Origin: Paraliobacillus sp044383835 | GTDB lineage: Bacteria; Bacillota; Bacilli; Bacillales; Amphibacillaceae | Direction: 5' to 3' | Assembly: GCF_044383835.1 (NCBI RefSeq) | Contig: NZ_JBISEP010000003.1 | Span: forward strand, 1 to 64,000 | Length of the DNA stretch: 64,000 nucleotides | Shown here: in pieces, positions 52,047 through 61,952 of the stretch | How positions within the stretch are numbered: the first letter of the stretch is position 1 | Layout of the letters: each line of letters opens with the position of its first letter | Made by a program: the position numbers and the translations under genes | The notes under the pieces: model-generated | Database searches by the model: none | What the model was told of the DNA's origin: nothing | Seen by the model: the letters and a program-made list of their open reading frames with translations, nothing else

Positions 52047-52313
52047 TTATGATTGCAATTCTTGTTGTAACAATTCGATTCCTTTAGGGCTAAGCGTGAT
52101 TTTCCCATTGAAAAAAGATTGATTTTGATCACTAATTTCTCCAGTAATCATACACGATTTAGTTGAATTATATTTACGTAAAACAATTCGATCACTATCT
52201 GTAAAAATTTCTAAAGGATCTTTATTTGCAATATTTAAAGATGTTCGTAATTCTTTTGGTAATACGATTCGTCCTAAATGATCAGTTTTTCTCACAATAC
52301 CAGTACTTTTCAT
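52047..52313 (-). CDS. AbrB family transition-state regulator
   Basis: An 88-aa protein with the swapped-hairpin DNA-binding domain MKSTGIVRKTDHLGRIVLPKELR and a C-terminal part with SCMITGEISDQNQSFFNGKI. It is slightly shorter than B. subtilis AbrB (about 94-96 aa) and resembles AbrB/Abh. It represses post-exponential genes. It is a single gene. Confidence 0.9.
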   Translation of the reverse strand: MKSTGIVRKTDHLGRIVLPKELRTSLNIANKDPLEIFTDSDRIVLRKYNSTKSCMITGEISDQNQSFFNGKITLSPKGIELLQQELQS

Positions 52314-52428
52314 TCGTCACCTATCCTTTCAATTGTTATTTCTTAAGAACAGCATACTATGTGATAGTCTGTCATTCTCTCTAATGAAAATAATACTACT
52401 TCATATTAGAAAATACTAGACTTTTTAA

Positions 52429-53334
52429 CTATAAAACAAATGTCGCGATAACGATTCCTATAAACAGTAACATAATGTAATTAACTGAGAATAGGAAAAT
52501 TTGATTCGCCCAGTTCCAATCATCCTTTTGCTTCAGATAACCAGTAATAGCAATCATGAATCCAGCACTAGCCATGGCAACTGCAATTATCATAAATACA
52601 GATCCAAGTGGATAAAATAATAACGAGCTAGGAATTAAGCTGGCTAGATAATAGGTTGTTCTTCTTTTCGCTACATCAATTCCATGCGTAACGGGTAGCA
52701 TCTTAACACCAGCAACTTTATATTCATTATACTTTTTAATGGCAATTACATACGTATGTGGCATTTGCCAAAGAAAAAGGATAACTACCATAGCAATTGG
52801 AATAAGTGAGAGCTCTGATGTAATCGCATACCAGCCAATTAAAGGTGTAACCGCACCAGATACACTACCAATAATGGTGTTCCAAGTATATCTACGCTTG
52901 GCCCAAATTGTATATAAAAAAACATAAGTAACCCAGCCAATTAATGCAAAAATAACGGTTAAAAGCGTTGTGAAACTTAACAATATAAATCCAATAATAG
53001 ATAGAATCATAGCAATATTAAAAACAGTAGATAATGCGAATTGGCCTGTTACTGTCGGGCGATGCATTGTACGTTTCATCACTGCATCTATATCTACATC
53101 ATACCAGTTATTAAACACAAGCGCGCCTGCAATGACACATGTCGTTCCTAACAATGTAAGAATAGTAGATAGTATGGAATGTGTGGCAGTTTGATTCACA
53201 TAAAGTGCAGCAGTTATTCCAGCAAGCACTGGTAATATGTTAGAAACAAGCACAAGTCCTTTGAAAAGCGCTTTGACATCTTGAAGAAATGAAGTTTTAC
53301 TTGCTTCTATTGTATCTGTAGATACTTGCTCCAT
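52429..53334 (-). CDS. ctaB: Protoheme IX farnesyltransferase (heme O synthase)
   Basis: This 301-aa UbiA-family prenyltransferase has about nine membrane segments. The metal-polyprenyl motif NNWYDVDIDAVMKRTMHRP (about 83-101) is typical of CyoE/CtaB. It makes heme O for cytochrome oxidases. The ATG at 53334 follows TTGGAGG. The rest of the cta operon is not nearby, so it may be a second copy or a moved gene. Confidence 0.93.
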   Translation of the reverse strand: MEQVSTDTIEASKTSFLQDVKALFKGLVLVSNILPVLAGITAALYVNQTATHSILSTILTLLGTTCVIAGALVFNNWYDVDIDAVMKRTMHRPTVTGQFALSTVFNIAMILSIIGFILLSFTTLLTVIFALIGWVTYVFLYTIWAKRRYTWNTIIGSVSGAVTPLIGWYAITSELSLIPIAMVVILFLWQMPHTYVIAIKKYNEYKVAGVKMLPVTHGIDVAKRRTTYYLASLIPSSLLFYPLGSVFMIIAVAMASAGFMIAITGYLKQKDDWNWANQIFLFSVNYIMLLFIGIVIATFVL

Positions 53335-53517
53335 CTTTATTTCCTCCAATACGTGATGGATTTATTATAACATGCTACAAAGAAAATGTAGAGCATAGCA
53401 GTATTTTCGATTTGCAGAAAAACCTTTTCCGACTCATTTGTTTATAAAAAATGATGCTTGTTTTAATAGTATATGCTTACAAAACTTGACTCGTAAGCTT
53501 GATTTCATTAACAGGAA

Positions 53518-53548
53518 AAAGGTAGTGCAAATCAGTACACTACCTTTC
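53518..53548 (-). terminator. Terminator of the CoA-disulfide reductase gene
   Basis: AAGGTAGTG and CACTACCTT pair across a 10-nt loop, and TTTTCC follows on the minus strand. Confidence 0.85.
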
Positions 53549-53569
53549 CAATTAGTTGTAGATAGACGA

Positions 53570-55264
53570 TTATTTAAAATTATATTTCGTTACAATCGGT
53601 TCTCTTTCTTCTGCTCGGTCATTAAAATATTCATATAGAGAAATTCCTAGATATGATCCTGACATATTAAACACGTTGCCGTATCCCATATTGCGTAAAG
53701 CAGCAACGACATTATAACTACGCTGACCAGAACGGCAGTGAATATATACTGGTTGATCCGTTGGAATCTCACCCAAACGATTTCTAAATTCACTTAATGG
53801 AATATTTTTTGCCGTTTTTAAGTGACCTGCTTCATATTCTTTTTTCTCTCTTGCATCAATAATAAATGCACCATTTTCTACAAGTTCTCTTGTATCAGAC
53901 ACTTTAACTTGTTTTATCTCACCATTTAAAACATTCAGCCCTACTAGTGCAGCAAAGTTCACTACATCTTTTGCAGTTCCATAGACAGGTGAATAAACCA
54001 GTTCAAGCTCTTTTAGATCTTCTAGCGTACCGTTCATCATGATCATTGTAGCGATCACGTCAATTCGCTTATCGACGTTCCCTTTTCCGATTGCTTGTGC
54101 ACCAAGGATTTTTCCAGTTGGCACTTCAAACAGCAATTTAAAATGCATTACATTACTTCCAGGCATAATGCCAACTTTATCTGTTGGAATTACATACACA
54201 TAGTCATAATCAATACCTGCTGCTTTTGCTTGTTTTTCGTTGATACCAGTTGAGGCAGCATTTAAATCAAATATTTTAATTCCAGAAGAACCGATTACAC
54301 CAGTATTTCGATGTGGAATACCATACATATGGCCTGCTGCTGCACGTGCTTGTCTTTGTGCTGGGCCAGCTAATGCAAGACGTGTTTTTTGACCAGTAAT
54401 TTTATGGTGTACTTCAATTGCATCACCTACAGCATAAATTGCCTCATCTGTTGTTCGATAATTGTGATCTACTTTAATACCACCTGTCGTACCGATTGCT
54501 AAACCTGCTTGTTTAGCAAGTGTTGTTTCTGGACGAACACCAATTGCCATCACCACGGCATCAGCAGCTACTTTATTTCCTGATTGTAACTGAATTTGGT
54601 TCTCTTCAATTTTGGTAATCCCGTCACTTAATACGAGGTTGATTCCTTTATCCAGCATTTCTTTGTGTAAAATTTGCACCATATCATAATCAAATGGTGC
54701 CATCACTTGATTTTGCGCTTCTACTAATGACACATTTTTTCCTGCATAAGCTAAATTCTCTGCTACTTCAATCCCGATAAAGCCCCCACCAATAACGGCG
54801 ATGTTCTCAATCTCTTTTTGTTGTACGTATTGATTGAGTTTTTCTATATCAACTACGTTTCGCACAGTGAATACATGCTTCTTATCTGCTCCATCAATCG
54901 GTGGCACAATTGGGCTTGCACCAGGAGAAAGCACTAGCTGATCGTATTGCTCTTCGTATTCCTCACTTGTTTGTGTGTTTTTTACTGTTATCGTTTTTTT
55001 ATCACGATTAATTTTTATTACTTCACTATTTGTTCGTGCTTCAATACGATATTGCATATCAAATTTTTCTGGATTCATTAGCACAAGACGACGACTATCT
55101 TCAATTTCTCCGCTTAAATGGTAGGGAAGAGCACAATTTGAAAACGATACATGTGGCCCTCTTTCAAACATTATAATTTCCGCTTGTTCATCTAAACGAC
55201 GAACTCTTGCTGCTACAGAAGCCCCTCCAGCTACGCCACCTACTATTAATACACGTTTACTCAT
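53570..55264 (-). CDS. CoA-disulfide reductase with rhodanese domain
   Basis: This 564-aa flavoprotein keeps coenzyme A reduced. The N-terminal FAD site is VLIVGGVAGGASVAARVRRL. The single active-site Cys lies in VSFSNCALPYHLSG (about 43). NAD(P)H-binding NIAVIGGGFIGIEVAENL follows, then the FAD/dimer domain. A C-terminal rhodanese domain (about 465-555) has its Cys in VYIHCRSGQRSY. The CoADR-RHD fusion is known in Bacillaceae and may handle persulfides. Confidence 0.94.
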   Translation of the reverse strand: MSKRVLIVGGVAGGASVAARVRRLDEQAEIIMFERGPHVSFSNCALPYHLSGEIEDSRRLVLMNPEKFDMQYRIEARTNSEVIKINRDKKTITVKNTQTSEEYEEQYDQLVLSPGASPIVPPIDGADKKHVFTVRNVVDIEKLNQYVQQKEIENIAVIGGGFIGIEVAENLAYAGKNVSLVEAQNQVMAPFDYDMVQILHKEMLDKGINLVLSDGITKIEENQIQLQSGNKVAADAVVMAIGVRPETTLAKQAGLAIGTTGGIKVDHNYRTTDEAIYAVGDAIEVHHKITGQKTRLALAGPAQRQARAAAGHMYGIPHRNTGVIGSSGIKIFDLNAASTGINEKQAKAAGIDYDYVYVIPTDKVGIMPGSNVMHFKLLFEVPTGKILGAQAIGKGNVDKRIDVIATMIMMNGTLEDLKELELVYSPVYGTAKDVVNFAALVGLNVLNGEIKQVKVSDTRELVENGAFIIDAREKKEYEAGHLKTAKNIPLSEFRNRLGEIPTDQPVYIHCRSGQRSYNVVAALRNMGYGNVFNMSGSYLGISLYEYFNDRAEEREPIVTKYNFK

Positions 55265-55400
55265 TCATTAAACCTCCAATATAATAAACTACTCTTTATT
55301 CATTTTTGACAACTTCATCGTTATTTATTTCACAAACTAATAATACCATTAGGGGTATATAATTGCAATGAAAAAAAAGACTGTTCATAAAATATTCATA

Positions 55401-55433
55401 AATGAAGAAGGAGGAAAGCCTCCTTCTCCATTT
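55401..55433 (-). terminator. Terminator of the Gfo/Idh/MocA gene
   Basis: GAAGAAGGAGG and CCTCCTTCTCC form a strong stem (55404-55414 with 55419-55429); the T-tail is weak. Confidence 0.65.
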
Positions 55434-56418
55434 AATTTGATTCAAAAGGGTAAGTTAATCCCCACTGTGCTCGAATGTTGTCCATTAATTTCATAATCGC
55501 TGCTGATTCATCTAACGACATAATATCACTTTCTAGCTGGTTGTTTTGAATCAAGCGCCCAGCTTCTTCTGCCTCAAAGCGAAAGCCTAATGATTCACGA
55601 TTATCTTTAAATGTTTGCACCGTTTCAGCTACGTGTAAAGAAGCCTCTCTAGCATTATGGAAAGAGGGGATTTGAATGTAGCCTTTTGTTCCATGAATCG
55701 TTGCCTCATTCTTTAAGCCAACTCGAATAGCTCCATTTAAACTAGCCACTTTTCCATCTGAATAACTTAACAGGATAGAAAACTGTTCATCAACTCCTGT
55801 TTCACCGATGTGTGCTGTACTCACCACTTTTTCTGGATTTGCCCCAAAGATCATCGATGCAAAAGAGACAGGATAAATGCCTGCATCTAATAGAGCCCCA
55901 CCACCAAGGTTAGGGTTGAGTAAGCGCCACTCTGGTAACCATGGTGCTCGAAAACCAAAGTCTGCTTTAACAAGACGAATTTCACCAATTGCATTTGATT
56001 TAATCCATTTTCGAACTTGACGAATTGCTGGTAAAAATCTTGTCCACATTGCTTCCATTAAAAATAATTTCTTTTCTTTAGCATAAGTAATTAGTTCGTC
56101 TAACTCGTTTGCATTAACAGTAAATGGCTTTTCACATAGAACAGCTTTTCCAGCTCGTAAGCTTGTCAGTACATTTTCCTTGTGATATGGGTGTGGAGTC
56201 GCCACGTATATGATATCCACATTTGGATCTGCTACTAATGCTTCATATGTGCCATATGCTTTGGTCGCACCATATTTATCGGCAAATTTTTGTGCTGAGT
56301 TTATCTTTCTAGAGCCCACCGCATAACATTCTCCATTATCCGTATAAGCCAAGTCACTTGCAAATGCTGCGGCTATATCACCTGTTGCTAAAATGCCCCA
56401 TTTTAATTTTTGCGTCAT
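55432..56418 (-). CDS. Gfo/Idh/MocA family oxidoreductase
   Basis: A 328-aa NAD(P)-dependent sugar dehydrogenase-type protein has the N-terminal Rossmann fold WGILATGDIAAAFASDL (8-24) and the family motif VLCEKPFTVNANEL (catalytic Lys). The C-terminal alpha/beta domain has GGGALLDAGIYPVSFA. The substrate is unknown. ATG at 56418 behind AAGAGGG. Confidence 0.88.
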   Translation of the reverse strand: MTQKLKWGILATGDIAAAFASDLAYTDNGECYAVGSRKINSAQKFADKYGATKAYGTYEALVADPNVDIIYVATPHPYHKENVLTSLRAGKAVLCEKPFTVNANELDELITYAKEKKLFLMEAMWTRFLPAIRQVRKWIKSNAIGEIRLVKADFGFRAPWLPEWRLLNPNLGGGALLDAGIYPVSFASMIFGANPEKVVSTAHIGETGVDEQFSILLSYSDGKVASLNGAIRVGLKNEATIHGTKGYIQIPSFHNAREASLHVAETVQTFKDNRESLGFRFEAEEAGRLIQNNQLESDIMSLDESAAIMKLMDNIRAQWGLTYPFESN

Positions 56419-56475
56419 CACAATGCCCTCTTCCCTTTAGAATAAGACAAGGAGTCTGTATTCCCTGTTCCATTT

Positions 56476-57918
56476 TTATTTTCTTGCTTGGTGTACTTTC
56501 AATTGCTTCCCTTTTATTGTTTTATGTTTCATTGCTTGTAGGACGAGCATTCCTTTTCCATTCAATATTTCTATATAGGATTGATTATGTTCAACTGTAA
56601 TCATGCCTATATCATCTGAGGAAACGCCGTTAATGCTTGTAATCGTACCAACAAAATCCAATGCACGAATTTTCTTCTTTTTTCCTCCATTAAAATAAAG
56701 TTTCATAATACCTTGTTCGAGCTTTTTTTGAATTCGGTCATTTGGTTGCGGTTTACTGCTTATTTTTTTATAAAAAGCAGCTTTGCACCTATCTATTTGT
56801 GCTTTAGAAGGTGGCTTTTGTTTTGTCAGCTCTTGACCAAGGTATGTTTCTATCATCTCGAGGTTGTTCTGTTCCAAATTTGTCACAAATGTAATAGCTT
56901 TGCCGGTCTTACCTGCCCGAGCCGTACGACCAATTCGATGCAAATAGCTTTCTTTTTCTAATGGTATATCAAAATTAACAATAAGTGGAATGTTTGCCAC
57001 ATCGATTCCTCTAGCTGCAACATCCGTTGCAACTAAATAGCGAAATCTAGCTGTTTTAAATGTTTCCATTACATAAAATCTATCCTCTTGCCTCATTCCA
57101 CCATGAATTTTTTCAGTTGGAAACCGCCAAGCCTTTAGTTGTTTCGAAAGCGCATTCACGTTTTCTCGGGTGCGGCAAAAAATGATACAGCTATCAGGAT
57201 TTTCAGTAATTAAGATCGATTGTAATAGATCTAACTTTTTATCATCTGTTACATCAACCATACAGTGTGTCGTGCGATTTTTCATCTGATTGGCTTTGTT
57301 CAATTTAATTGTTAATGGTGCATTCATATATGATTGACAGATATGTTCCACTTCTTCCGAGAATGTTGCTGAAAAAAGCGATGTCACACGATCGATTGGC
57401 AATTTTTCAATAATTGCTCGTACTTGATCAATGAATCCCATATTAAATAGCTCGTCTGCTTCATCAATTACCAAATATCGGATAGCATCTATCGGTAACG
57501 TTCCTTTTTCTAAGTGATCTAATACTCTCCCTGGTGTACCAACAACGATATGATTTTTTTGCTTTAAAGCTAATTTTTGTTTTTCATAAGACTGTTTTCC
57601 GACAATGGGGATTGCTTTTATTCGTTTATATCTACCAATGTTTATAATATCTTGTTTAATTTGGTGTGCTAACTCTCTTGTTGGTGTCAATATAAGTGCT
57701 TGAGGTTTGTTTTCTAACCAATCTACTTTTTCACAGAGAGGAATGGAAAAAGCAGCAGTCTTTCCACTACCAGTTTTGGATTGAACAATTAAATCATTGT
57801 CTTTTAAAAAAAGAGGAATAACTTCTTGTTGAACATCCGTAGGGGTTGAATATTCTAGTTTATCTAATGCATCTAAGATGTTAGCGTCTAATTGAAATGC
57901 ACCAAAATCTCTTCGCAT
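56476..57918 (-). CDS. dbpA: DEAD-box RNA helicase, DbpA/YxiN type
   Basis: This 480-aa helicase has the Q motif region, Walker A QSKTGSGKTAAFS, PTRELAHQI, VIDEADELF, SAT, and motif VI HRIGRTARAG. The C-terminal DbpA RNA-binding domain (about 405-478) recognises 23S rRNA hairpin 92. A role in 50S assembly follows from the family. Confidence 0.93.
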   Translation of the reverse strand: MRRDFGAFQLDANILDALDKLEYSTPTDVQQEVIPLFLKDNDLIVQSKTGSGKTAAFSIPLCEKVDWLENKPQALILTPTRELAHQIKQDIINIGRYKRIKAIPIVGKQSYEKQKLALKQKNHIVVGTPGRVLDHLEKGTLPIDAIRYLVIDEADELFNMGFIDQVRAIIEKLPIDRVTSLFSATFSEEVEHICQSYMNAPLTIKLNKANQMKNRTTHCMVDVTDDKKLDLLQSILITENPDSCIIFCRTRENVNALSKQLKAWRFPTEKIHGGMRQEDRFYVMETFKTARFRYLVATDVAARGIDVANIPLIVNFDIPLEKESYLHRIGRTARAGKTGKAITFVTNLEQNNLEMIETYLGQELTKQKPPSKAQIDRCKAAFYKKISSKPQPNDRIQKKLEQGIMKLYFNGGKKKKIRALDFVGTITSINGVSSDDIGMITVEHNQSYIEILNGKGMLVLQAMKHKTIKGKQLKVHQARK

Positions 57919-57980
57919 ACCATCACTCCATTTCTAGTCGTTAAGAGAGAAAGCTCTTCCCTTATCACACTGACAATTTA

Positions 57981-58017
57981 AAAAATGGGACATGGTATCT
58001 AACCCTTGTCCCATTTT
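57981..58017 (-). terminator. Terminator of the epimerase gene (GGGACA type)
   Basis: AAAATGGGACA (57982-57992) and TGTCCCATTTT (58007-58017) form an 11-bp perfect stem with T residues on both strands. Confidence 0.85.
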
Positions 58018-58020
58018 ATT

Positions 58021-58881
58021 TTATACGATTTGAAAACTAACCCATGTTTCTAATGAGTCTTTTGGTTCTACCATAAGTAACTCATCTTTACGACACATTT
58101 CTCCATTCTTAGCTGTCCATGGTTCAATACAAATAAAATCTTTTTCTTCTTCTGTCCAAATAACTGTATAACGAAAATCAGTCGCACTTTCAATACGTAA
58201 ATCAACATCTCCATCATATTGTGCTTCTAATTTTTCATGATCTGTTTCTAATACAATTGCTTCTTTTAATCCTTCCATATCGACCTTGCCATCAAAAGGC
58301 TTCTCTTGATTATCATTATAGTCGAAGTAGGTTGTTGCATCTGTATTTAAAGAAACTACTTTAGACTCGGTTTTGAAGTATGGATGTAAACCAGGATAAA
58401 TTGGCATTTGTTTCGTATCTAAATTTCGATAAGATTGATGAACAAACATTTGATTTTGCTTTAATGTGTAAGTGAATACAACTTCAAAATCAAACGGAAA
58501 AATTCCTTTTGTTCCAATGCTACTTTCAAATAAAATAGATATAGAAGCTTTTTCTTCATCACACGATGTATCAATTACTTCCCAAGGGTGAATACGAGCA
58601 AGACCGTGATTAGGTATTTGATAAGTTTCTCCATTCCAATCGTATTGCTTGTCTTTTAACTGACCTGATATTGGGAATAGAATTGGAATACCACCTCGAA
58701 TATTCTGTTTACGATCATAGAGTGTTTCTTCATTTAAGTATAAGTATTCTTTTCCATTTACGCCATAGCCGATAATAATACCGCCACGCTCCGGACAAAC
58801 TTTGATCCAAGATGAATCATCTTCATTGCTCAAATGATACATAACAAACGACTGCTCTTCATATGTTTCAATTTTGTACAT
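58021..58881 (-). CDS. Aldose 1-epimerase family protein
   Basis: A 286-aa galactose-mutarotase-like protein. Motifs include GGIPILFPISGQL, PNHGLARIHPWEV, YPGLHPYFK (catalytic His) and FICIEPWTAKNG with the catalytic Glu. It is closer to the hexose-6-phosphate mutarotase/YihR branch than to GalM. Anomer exchange of a sugar is inferred. It is a single gene. Confidence 0.88.
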   Translation of the reverse strand: MYKIETYEEQSFVMYHLSNEDDSSWIKVCPERGGIIIGYGVNGKEYLYLNEETLYDRKQNIRGGIPILFPISGQLKDKQYDWNGETYQIPNHGLARIHPWEVIDTSCDEEKASISILFESSIGTKGIFPFDFEVVFTYTLKQNQMFVHQSYRNLDTKQMPIYPGLHPYFKTESKVVSLNTDATTYFDYNDNQEKPFDGKVDMEGLKEAIVLETDHEKLEAQYDGDVDLRIESATDFRYTVIWTEEEKDFICIEPWTAKNGEMCRKDELLMVEPKDSLETWVSFQIV

Positions 58882-59090
58882 AAATAGATAGCCCCTTACT
58901 AAATATAATGATTGACAATCTCTCTATAAAAAACAATACATTTTACATTATACAAGAAAATTCGCCACAATCCTATGAGAAATGTTACATTATTAAAATA
59001 ATCTTGACATGAAATAAGCTTAATAATCTTCAAAGACCTTGTCTACCATAGGATTAAGCTTAATAGAACCGGCAAGAAACAAATAAAAAA

Positions 59091-59146
59091 GAATCCATTT
59101 CTGTTAGAATTAAATTATGACAAAATAATCTACAGAAAGGATTCTT
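59091..59146. repeat. Inverted repeat before the transposase-like relic
   Basis: AAGAATCC-A-TTTCTGT (from about 59091) and ACAGAAAGGATTCTT (ending about 59146) pair with one bulged base, just before an ATG. This is typical for the end of an IS or its leader hairpin. A second inverted repeat (TAAGCTTAAT, 59015-59024 with 59053-59062) lies further left. Confidence 0.45.
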
Positions 59147-59149
59147 ATA

Positions 59150-59390
59150 ATGGATACTAACAGTGAATTTCAACTATCGCATTAAAGGATAAGTTCCCTT
59201 TTATCTATTACAGGTAAATTGTTTTTTTAGAGCATTTGATAAAGACATCCAAACCTATGAGGCCATATTTCCACTATTTATTAGCCCTACTCCTAAAGGA
59301 TGTAACCATGGCTCTAATTTTCAAAATATATTAAGATATAACTGGTTTATATTTGTTAATCGATCGTGTCGAATAAATCATTTCATATGA
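59150..59390 (+). pseudogene. Decayed N-terminal fragment of a possible transposase
   Basis: Plus-strand reading gives protein-like pieces in successive frames: MDTNSEFQLS, then KDKFPFIYYR, then FFRAFDKDIQTYEAIFPLF with SPTPKGCNHGSNF. The shifts between them and an early stop break the frame. The piece order and the upstream inverted repeat suggest the start of an IS transposase whose remainder has been lost. No IS family was confirmed. Confidence 0.4.
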
Positions 59391-59452
59391 GCTGTCTTTC
59401 CATTTAAATCACAATATGTCTGACCAAAATTTCTCCCATTGATAAACAGTAT

Positions 59453-60451
59453 TTATGGTTCAATATTGACCATAATTTCATCAATGTTTGGACTTTTCTC
59501 TATTAAACTGTTTTCTTCAAGCCATTTAGCCGTTTCTTCCCATGATGACCTTTCTTGTGTTGCAAAGCCTGCTTCACTTCTCATTTTTGGCAGTAAAATA
59601 TTCATGCTTTCTGTTTCAACAGCTTTATTTAGCGGGAAGTTCGCTTCATCTTGTTGATCGAGCAAAATCTGTAACGCCTCTTTACTATTTTGCTCCATAA
59701 AATCAAATCCCTTTCGAGCAGCACGCCAAAATGCTTCAATTTCCTCTTTTTCTTCTTTCCATGTATCATCACTTGTTACAGCAACTAATTCATAATAATT
59801 TGGCACACCATGATCCACCGGGTTAATATAATCTACATCGTGTCCTTCACTTTTCAACTGTGGCACTTCATGATTAACATACGCGCCACTAACTGCATCT
59901 ACTTGTTTAGTAACTAAAGAAGAGCCTAATTCAAACTCAACATTTACCATGTCTACTTTCTCATAATTTCCACCATTATTTTCAACAATTGTTTTAACGA
60001 TCGTTTCATTTAATGGAATTCCAGGATAGCCAACTTTTTTTCCTTCCAATTCTTTTGGGTTATTGATCGGATCGTCTGAACGAAATACAATATGATTTAA
60101 TGGTGAACGAACGACTGCTGCAACAGATTTTACCGGAATTCCTTCATTTGCGACTGCTTGAATAACATCAGGTTGATAGTACATCCCCATCGTTACCTTT
60201 CCGGCAGCAGCAAGTGTTAAAGGATCTGTTGGGTTTGCTGGAAATTGAAATGTTACATCTAAACCTTCTTCTTCAAAATACCCTTTTTCTTTTGCAACGT
60301 ATAAATACGTATGTACAGCATTCGGATACCAATCTAACATCATTGTCATTTTATGCAATTTCTCTTCTTCTTTTACATCACGTTCATTATTACAAGCTAC
60401 TAGTACAACTATTAGCAACAAACTTACAAGCAGACGTAAAGTTTTTTTCAT
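59453..60451 (-). CDS. thiY: Thiamine-precursor ABC transporter, substrate-binding lipoprotein
   Basis: A 332-aa NMT1/THI5-like lipoprotein has a signal peptide ending in LVACN (Cys about 20), then MTMMLDWYPNAVHTYLYVAKEKGYFEEEGLDV. ThiY binds formylaminopyrimidine from thiamine breakdown. The ATG at 60451 follows TGGAGG. It is the last gene of the operon, 2 bp after the permease. Confidence 0.9.
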   Translation of the reverse strand: MKKTLRLLVSLLLIVVLVACNNERDVKEEEKLHKMTMMLDWYPNAVHTYLYVAKEKGYFEEEGLDVTFQFPANPTDPLTLAAAGKVTMGMYYQPDVIQAVANEGIPVKSVAAVVRSPLNHIVFRSDDPINNPKELEGKKVGYPGIPLNETIVKTIVENNGGNYEKVDMVNVEFELGSSLVTKQVDAVSGAYVNHEVPQLKSEGHDVDYINPVDHGVPNYYELVAVTSDDTWKEEKEEIEAFWRAARKGFDFMEQNSKEALQILLDQQDEANFPLNKAVETESMNILLPKMRSEAGFATQERSSWEETAKWLEENSLIEKSPNIDEIMVNIEP

Positions 60452-60453
60452 TA

Positions 60454-61194
60454 TTATATATTCCTCCATTTCAAAAAAAATTTTTCAATTATTAATACAA
60501 TCATAAATAGTGCAATGCCAATAAGTGATAATAATACAATAGGTGCAAAGACTCCAGCTCCATCAAATTGTGTCATCATTCGTCTACTAAAATAGCCGAG
60601 CCCAGATTGCGCACCAAGCCATTCACCAATAGCTGCTCCAATGACGCTCATCGGAACAGCAACTTTCAATCCCGAAAAAAATGATGGTAGCGCCGAAGGT
60701 ACTTCTAATTTAAGAAAAATTTGGTGGTTTGTTAAACCAAAAGTTTGAAATAATTCTTTAAAATCTTTATCTGTTGAACGTAAACCATCGAATGTGCCAA
60801 TTGCGATCGGGAAAAAAGTGATAAGAATGGTAACGACAACTTTACTCCAAATCGTATACCCAAACCACAGTACAAAAATTGGTGCTAAAGCAATGATCGG
60901 AATCGTTTGTGAAGTAATCAATAAAGGATATATCGCTTGCTCAATCAGCTTTGAACCATGCATCATCATCGCAACCGCAATTCCTAATAGCAATGATATT
61001 GTTAAACCAATACCAATCACTGTTAACGTAACTGGTAAATGTTCTTTTAATAATGGACCTTTTAAAACAAATAATTTTTCGATAATTTGAATTGGTGATG
61101 GGAGAATAAACGATACAGCGACAATGCGTGCGACAACTTCCCATACAACCAACATAAGGCAAATAAGCATCGTAGAATAAAAATATTTCTTCAT
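60454..61194 (-). CDS. thiX: Thiamine-precursor ABC transporter permease
   Basis: This 246-aa inner-membrane subunit has about six transmembrane helices and the EAA-like loop VIGAAIGEWLGAQSGLGYF. It belongs to the SsuC/TauC/ThiX-type permeases. It overlaps the ATPase gene by 4 bp. Confidence 0.9.
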   Translation of the reverse strand: MKKYFYSTMLICLMLVVWEVVARIVAVSFILPSPIQIIEKLFVLKGPLLKEHLPVTLTVIGIGLTISLLLGIAVAMMMHGSKLIEQAIYPLLITSQTIPIIALAPIFVLWFGYTIWSKVVVTILITFFPIAIGTFDGLRSTDKDFKELFQTFGLTNHQIFLKLEVPSALPSFFSGLKVAVPMSVIGAAIGEWLGAQSGLGYFSRRMMTQFDGAGVFAPIVLLSLIGIALFMIVLIIEKFFLKWRNI

Positions 61195-61952
61195 CGTATT
61201 ACCTGCATATTAAATAGATTCATAAGCTCATTTTTTAATTCAATTAATTGAGGAGTATCTAATTGTTGTCGCTGACGTGGTCGCTTCAATGGAACTTCAA
61301 TTTCTTCTACCATTTGAATTGGTGCTTCTCGAATCACAAATATTTTATCAGATAAAAACAATGCTTCTGCAATATCATGTGTGATAAAAACAATCGATGT
61401 TTCTGTTTGATTCCATTGAGTTAATAACCACTCCTGCATATGCAATTTCGTCATCGCATCAAGAGCTGAAAATGGCTCATCCAATAATAATAAATCTGAT
61501 GCAGCCTGTGATGCACGCAAAAATGATACACGTTGTCGCATACCACCTGACAATTCATTCGGGTATTTATCATGAACACGCCCTAAACCAACTGCTTCTA
61601 ATTGTTGTAAAACAGCACCTTTATCATATTTTCTATTTTCCGTTTCAAGTGGTAATGCAACATTTTCTAACACATTTCTCCAAGGTAAGAGTAGGTCTTT
61701 TTGTGGCATATAGCCCAATTTGCCTAAACGATTTGTTTCTTCTACACCATTTAAATAAATCGAGCCTTTTGTAGGTTGTTCAAGCCCAACAATTAATCTA
61801 AAGATCGTTGATTTACCTGTACCGCTAGCTCCGATAATACTGACAAACTCACCAGGTTTTATTCGGAAAGCCAATTTATCTAAAATATGTTGCGATTGAG
61901 GATAACTGAACGATACATTGTTGAACTCTAATACAGCATCATTGATTTTCAT
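61191..61952 (-). CDS. thiZ: Thiamine-precursor ABC transporter ATPase
   Basis: This 253-aa ATPase subunit has Walker A IGASGTGKST (about 38-47), the Q-loop in GYMPQKDLLLPWRN, signature ELSGGMRQRVSFLRA, Walker B LLLLDEPFSALD and the switch His in VFITHDI. It overlaps the deformylase gene by 14 bp. Confidence 0.92.
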   Translation of the reverse strand: MKINDAVLEFNNVSFSYPQSQHILDKLAFRIKPGEFVSIIGASGTGKSTIFRLIVGLEQPTKGSIYLNGVEETNRLGKLGYMPQKDLLLPWRNVLENVALPLETENRKYDKGAVLQQLEAVGLGRVHDKYPNELSGGMRQRVSFLRASQAASDLLLLDEPFSALDAMTKLHMQEWLLTQWNQTETSIVFITHDIAEALFLSDKIFVIREAPIQMVEEIEVPLKRPRQRQQLDTPQLIELKNELMNLFNMQVIR

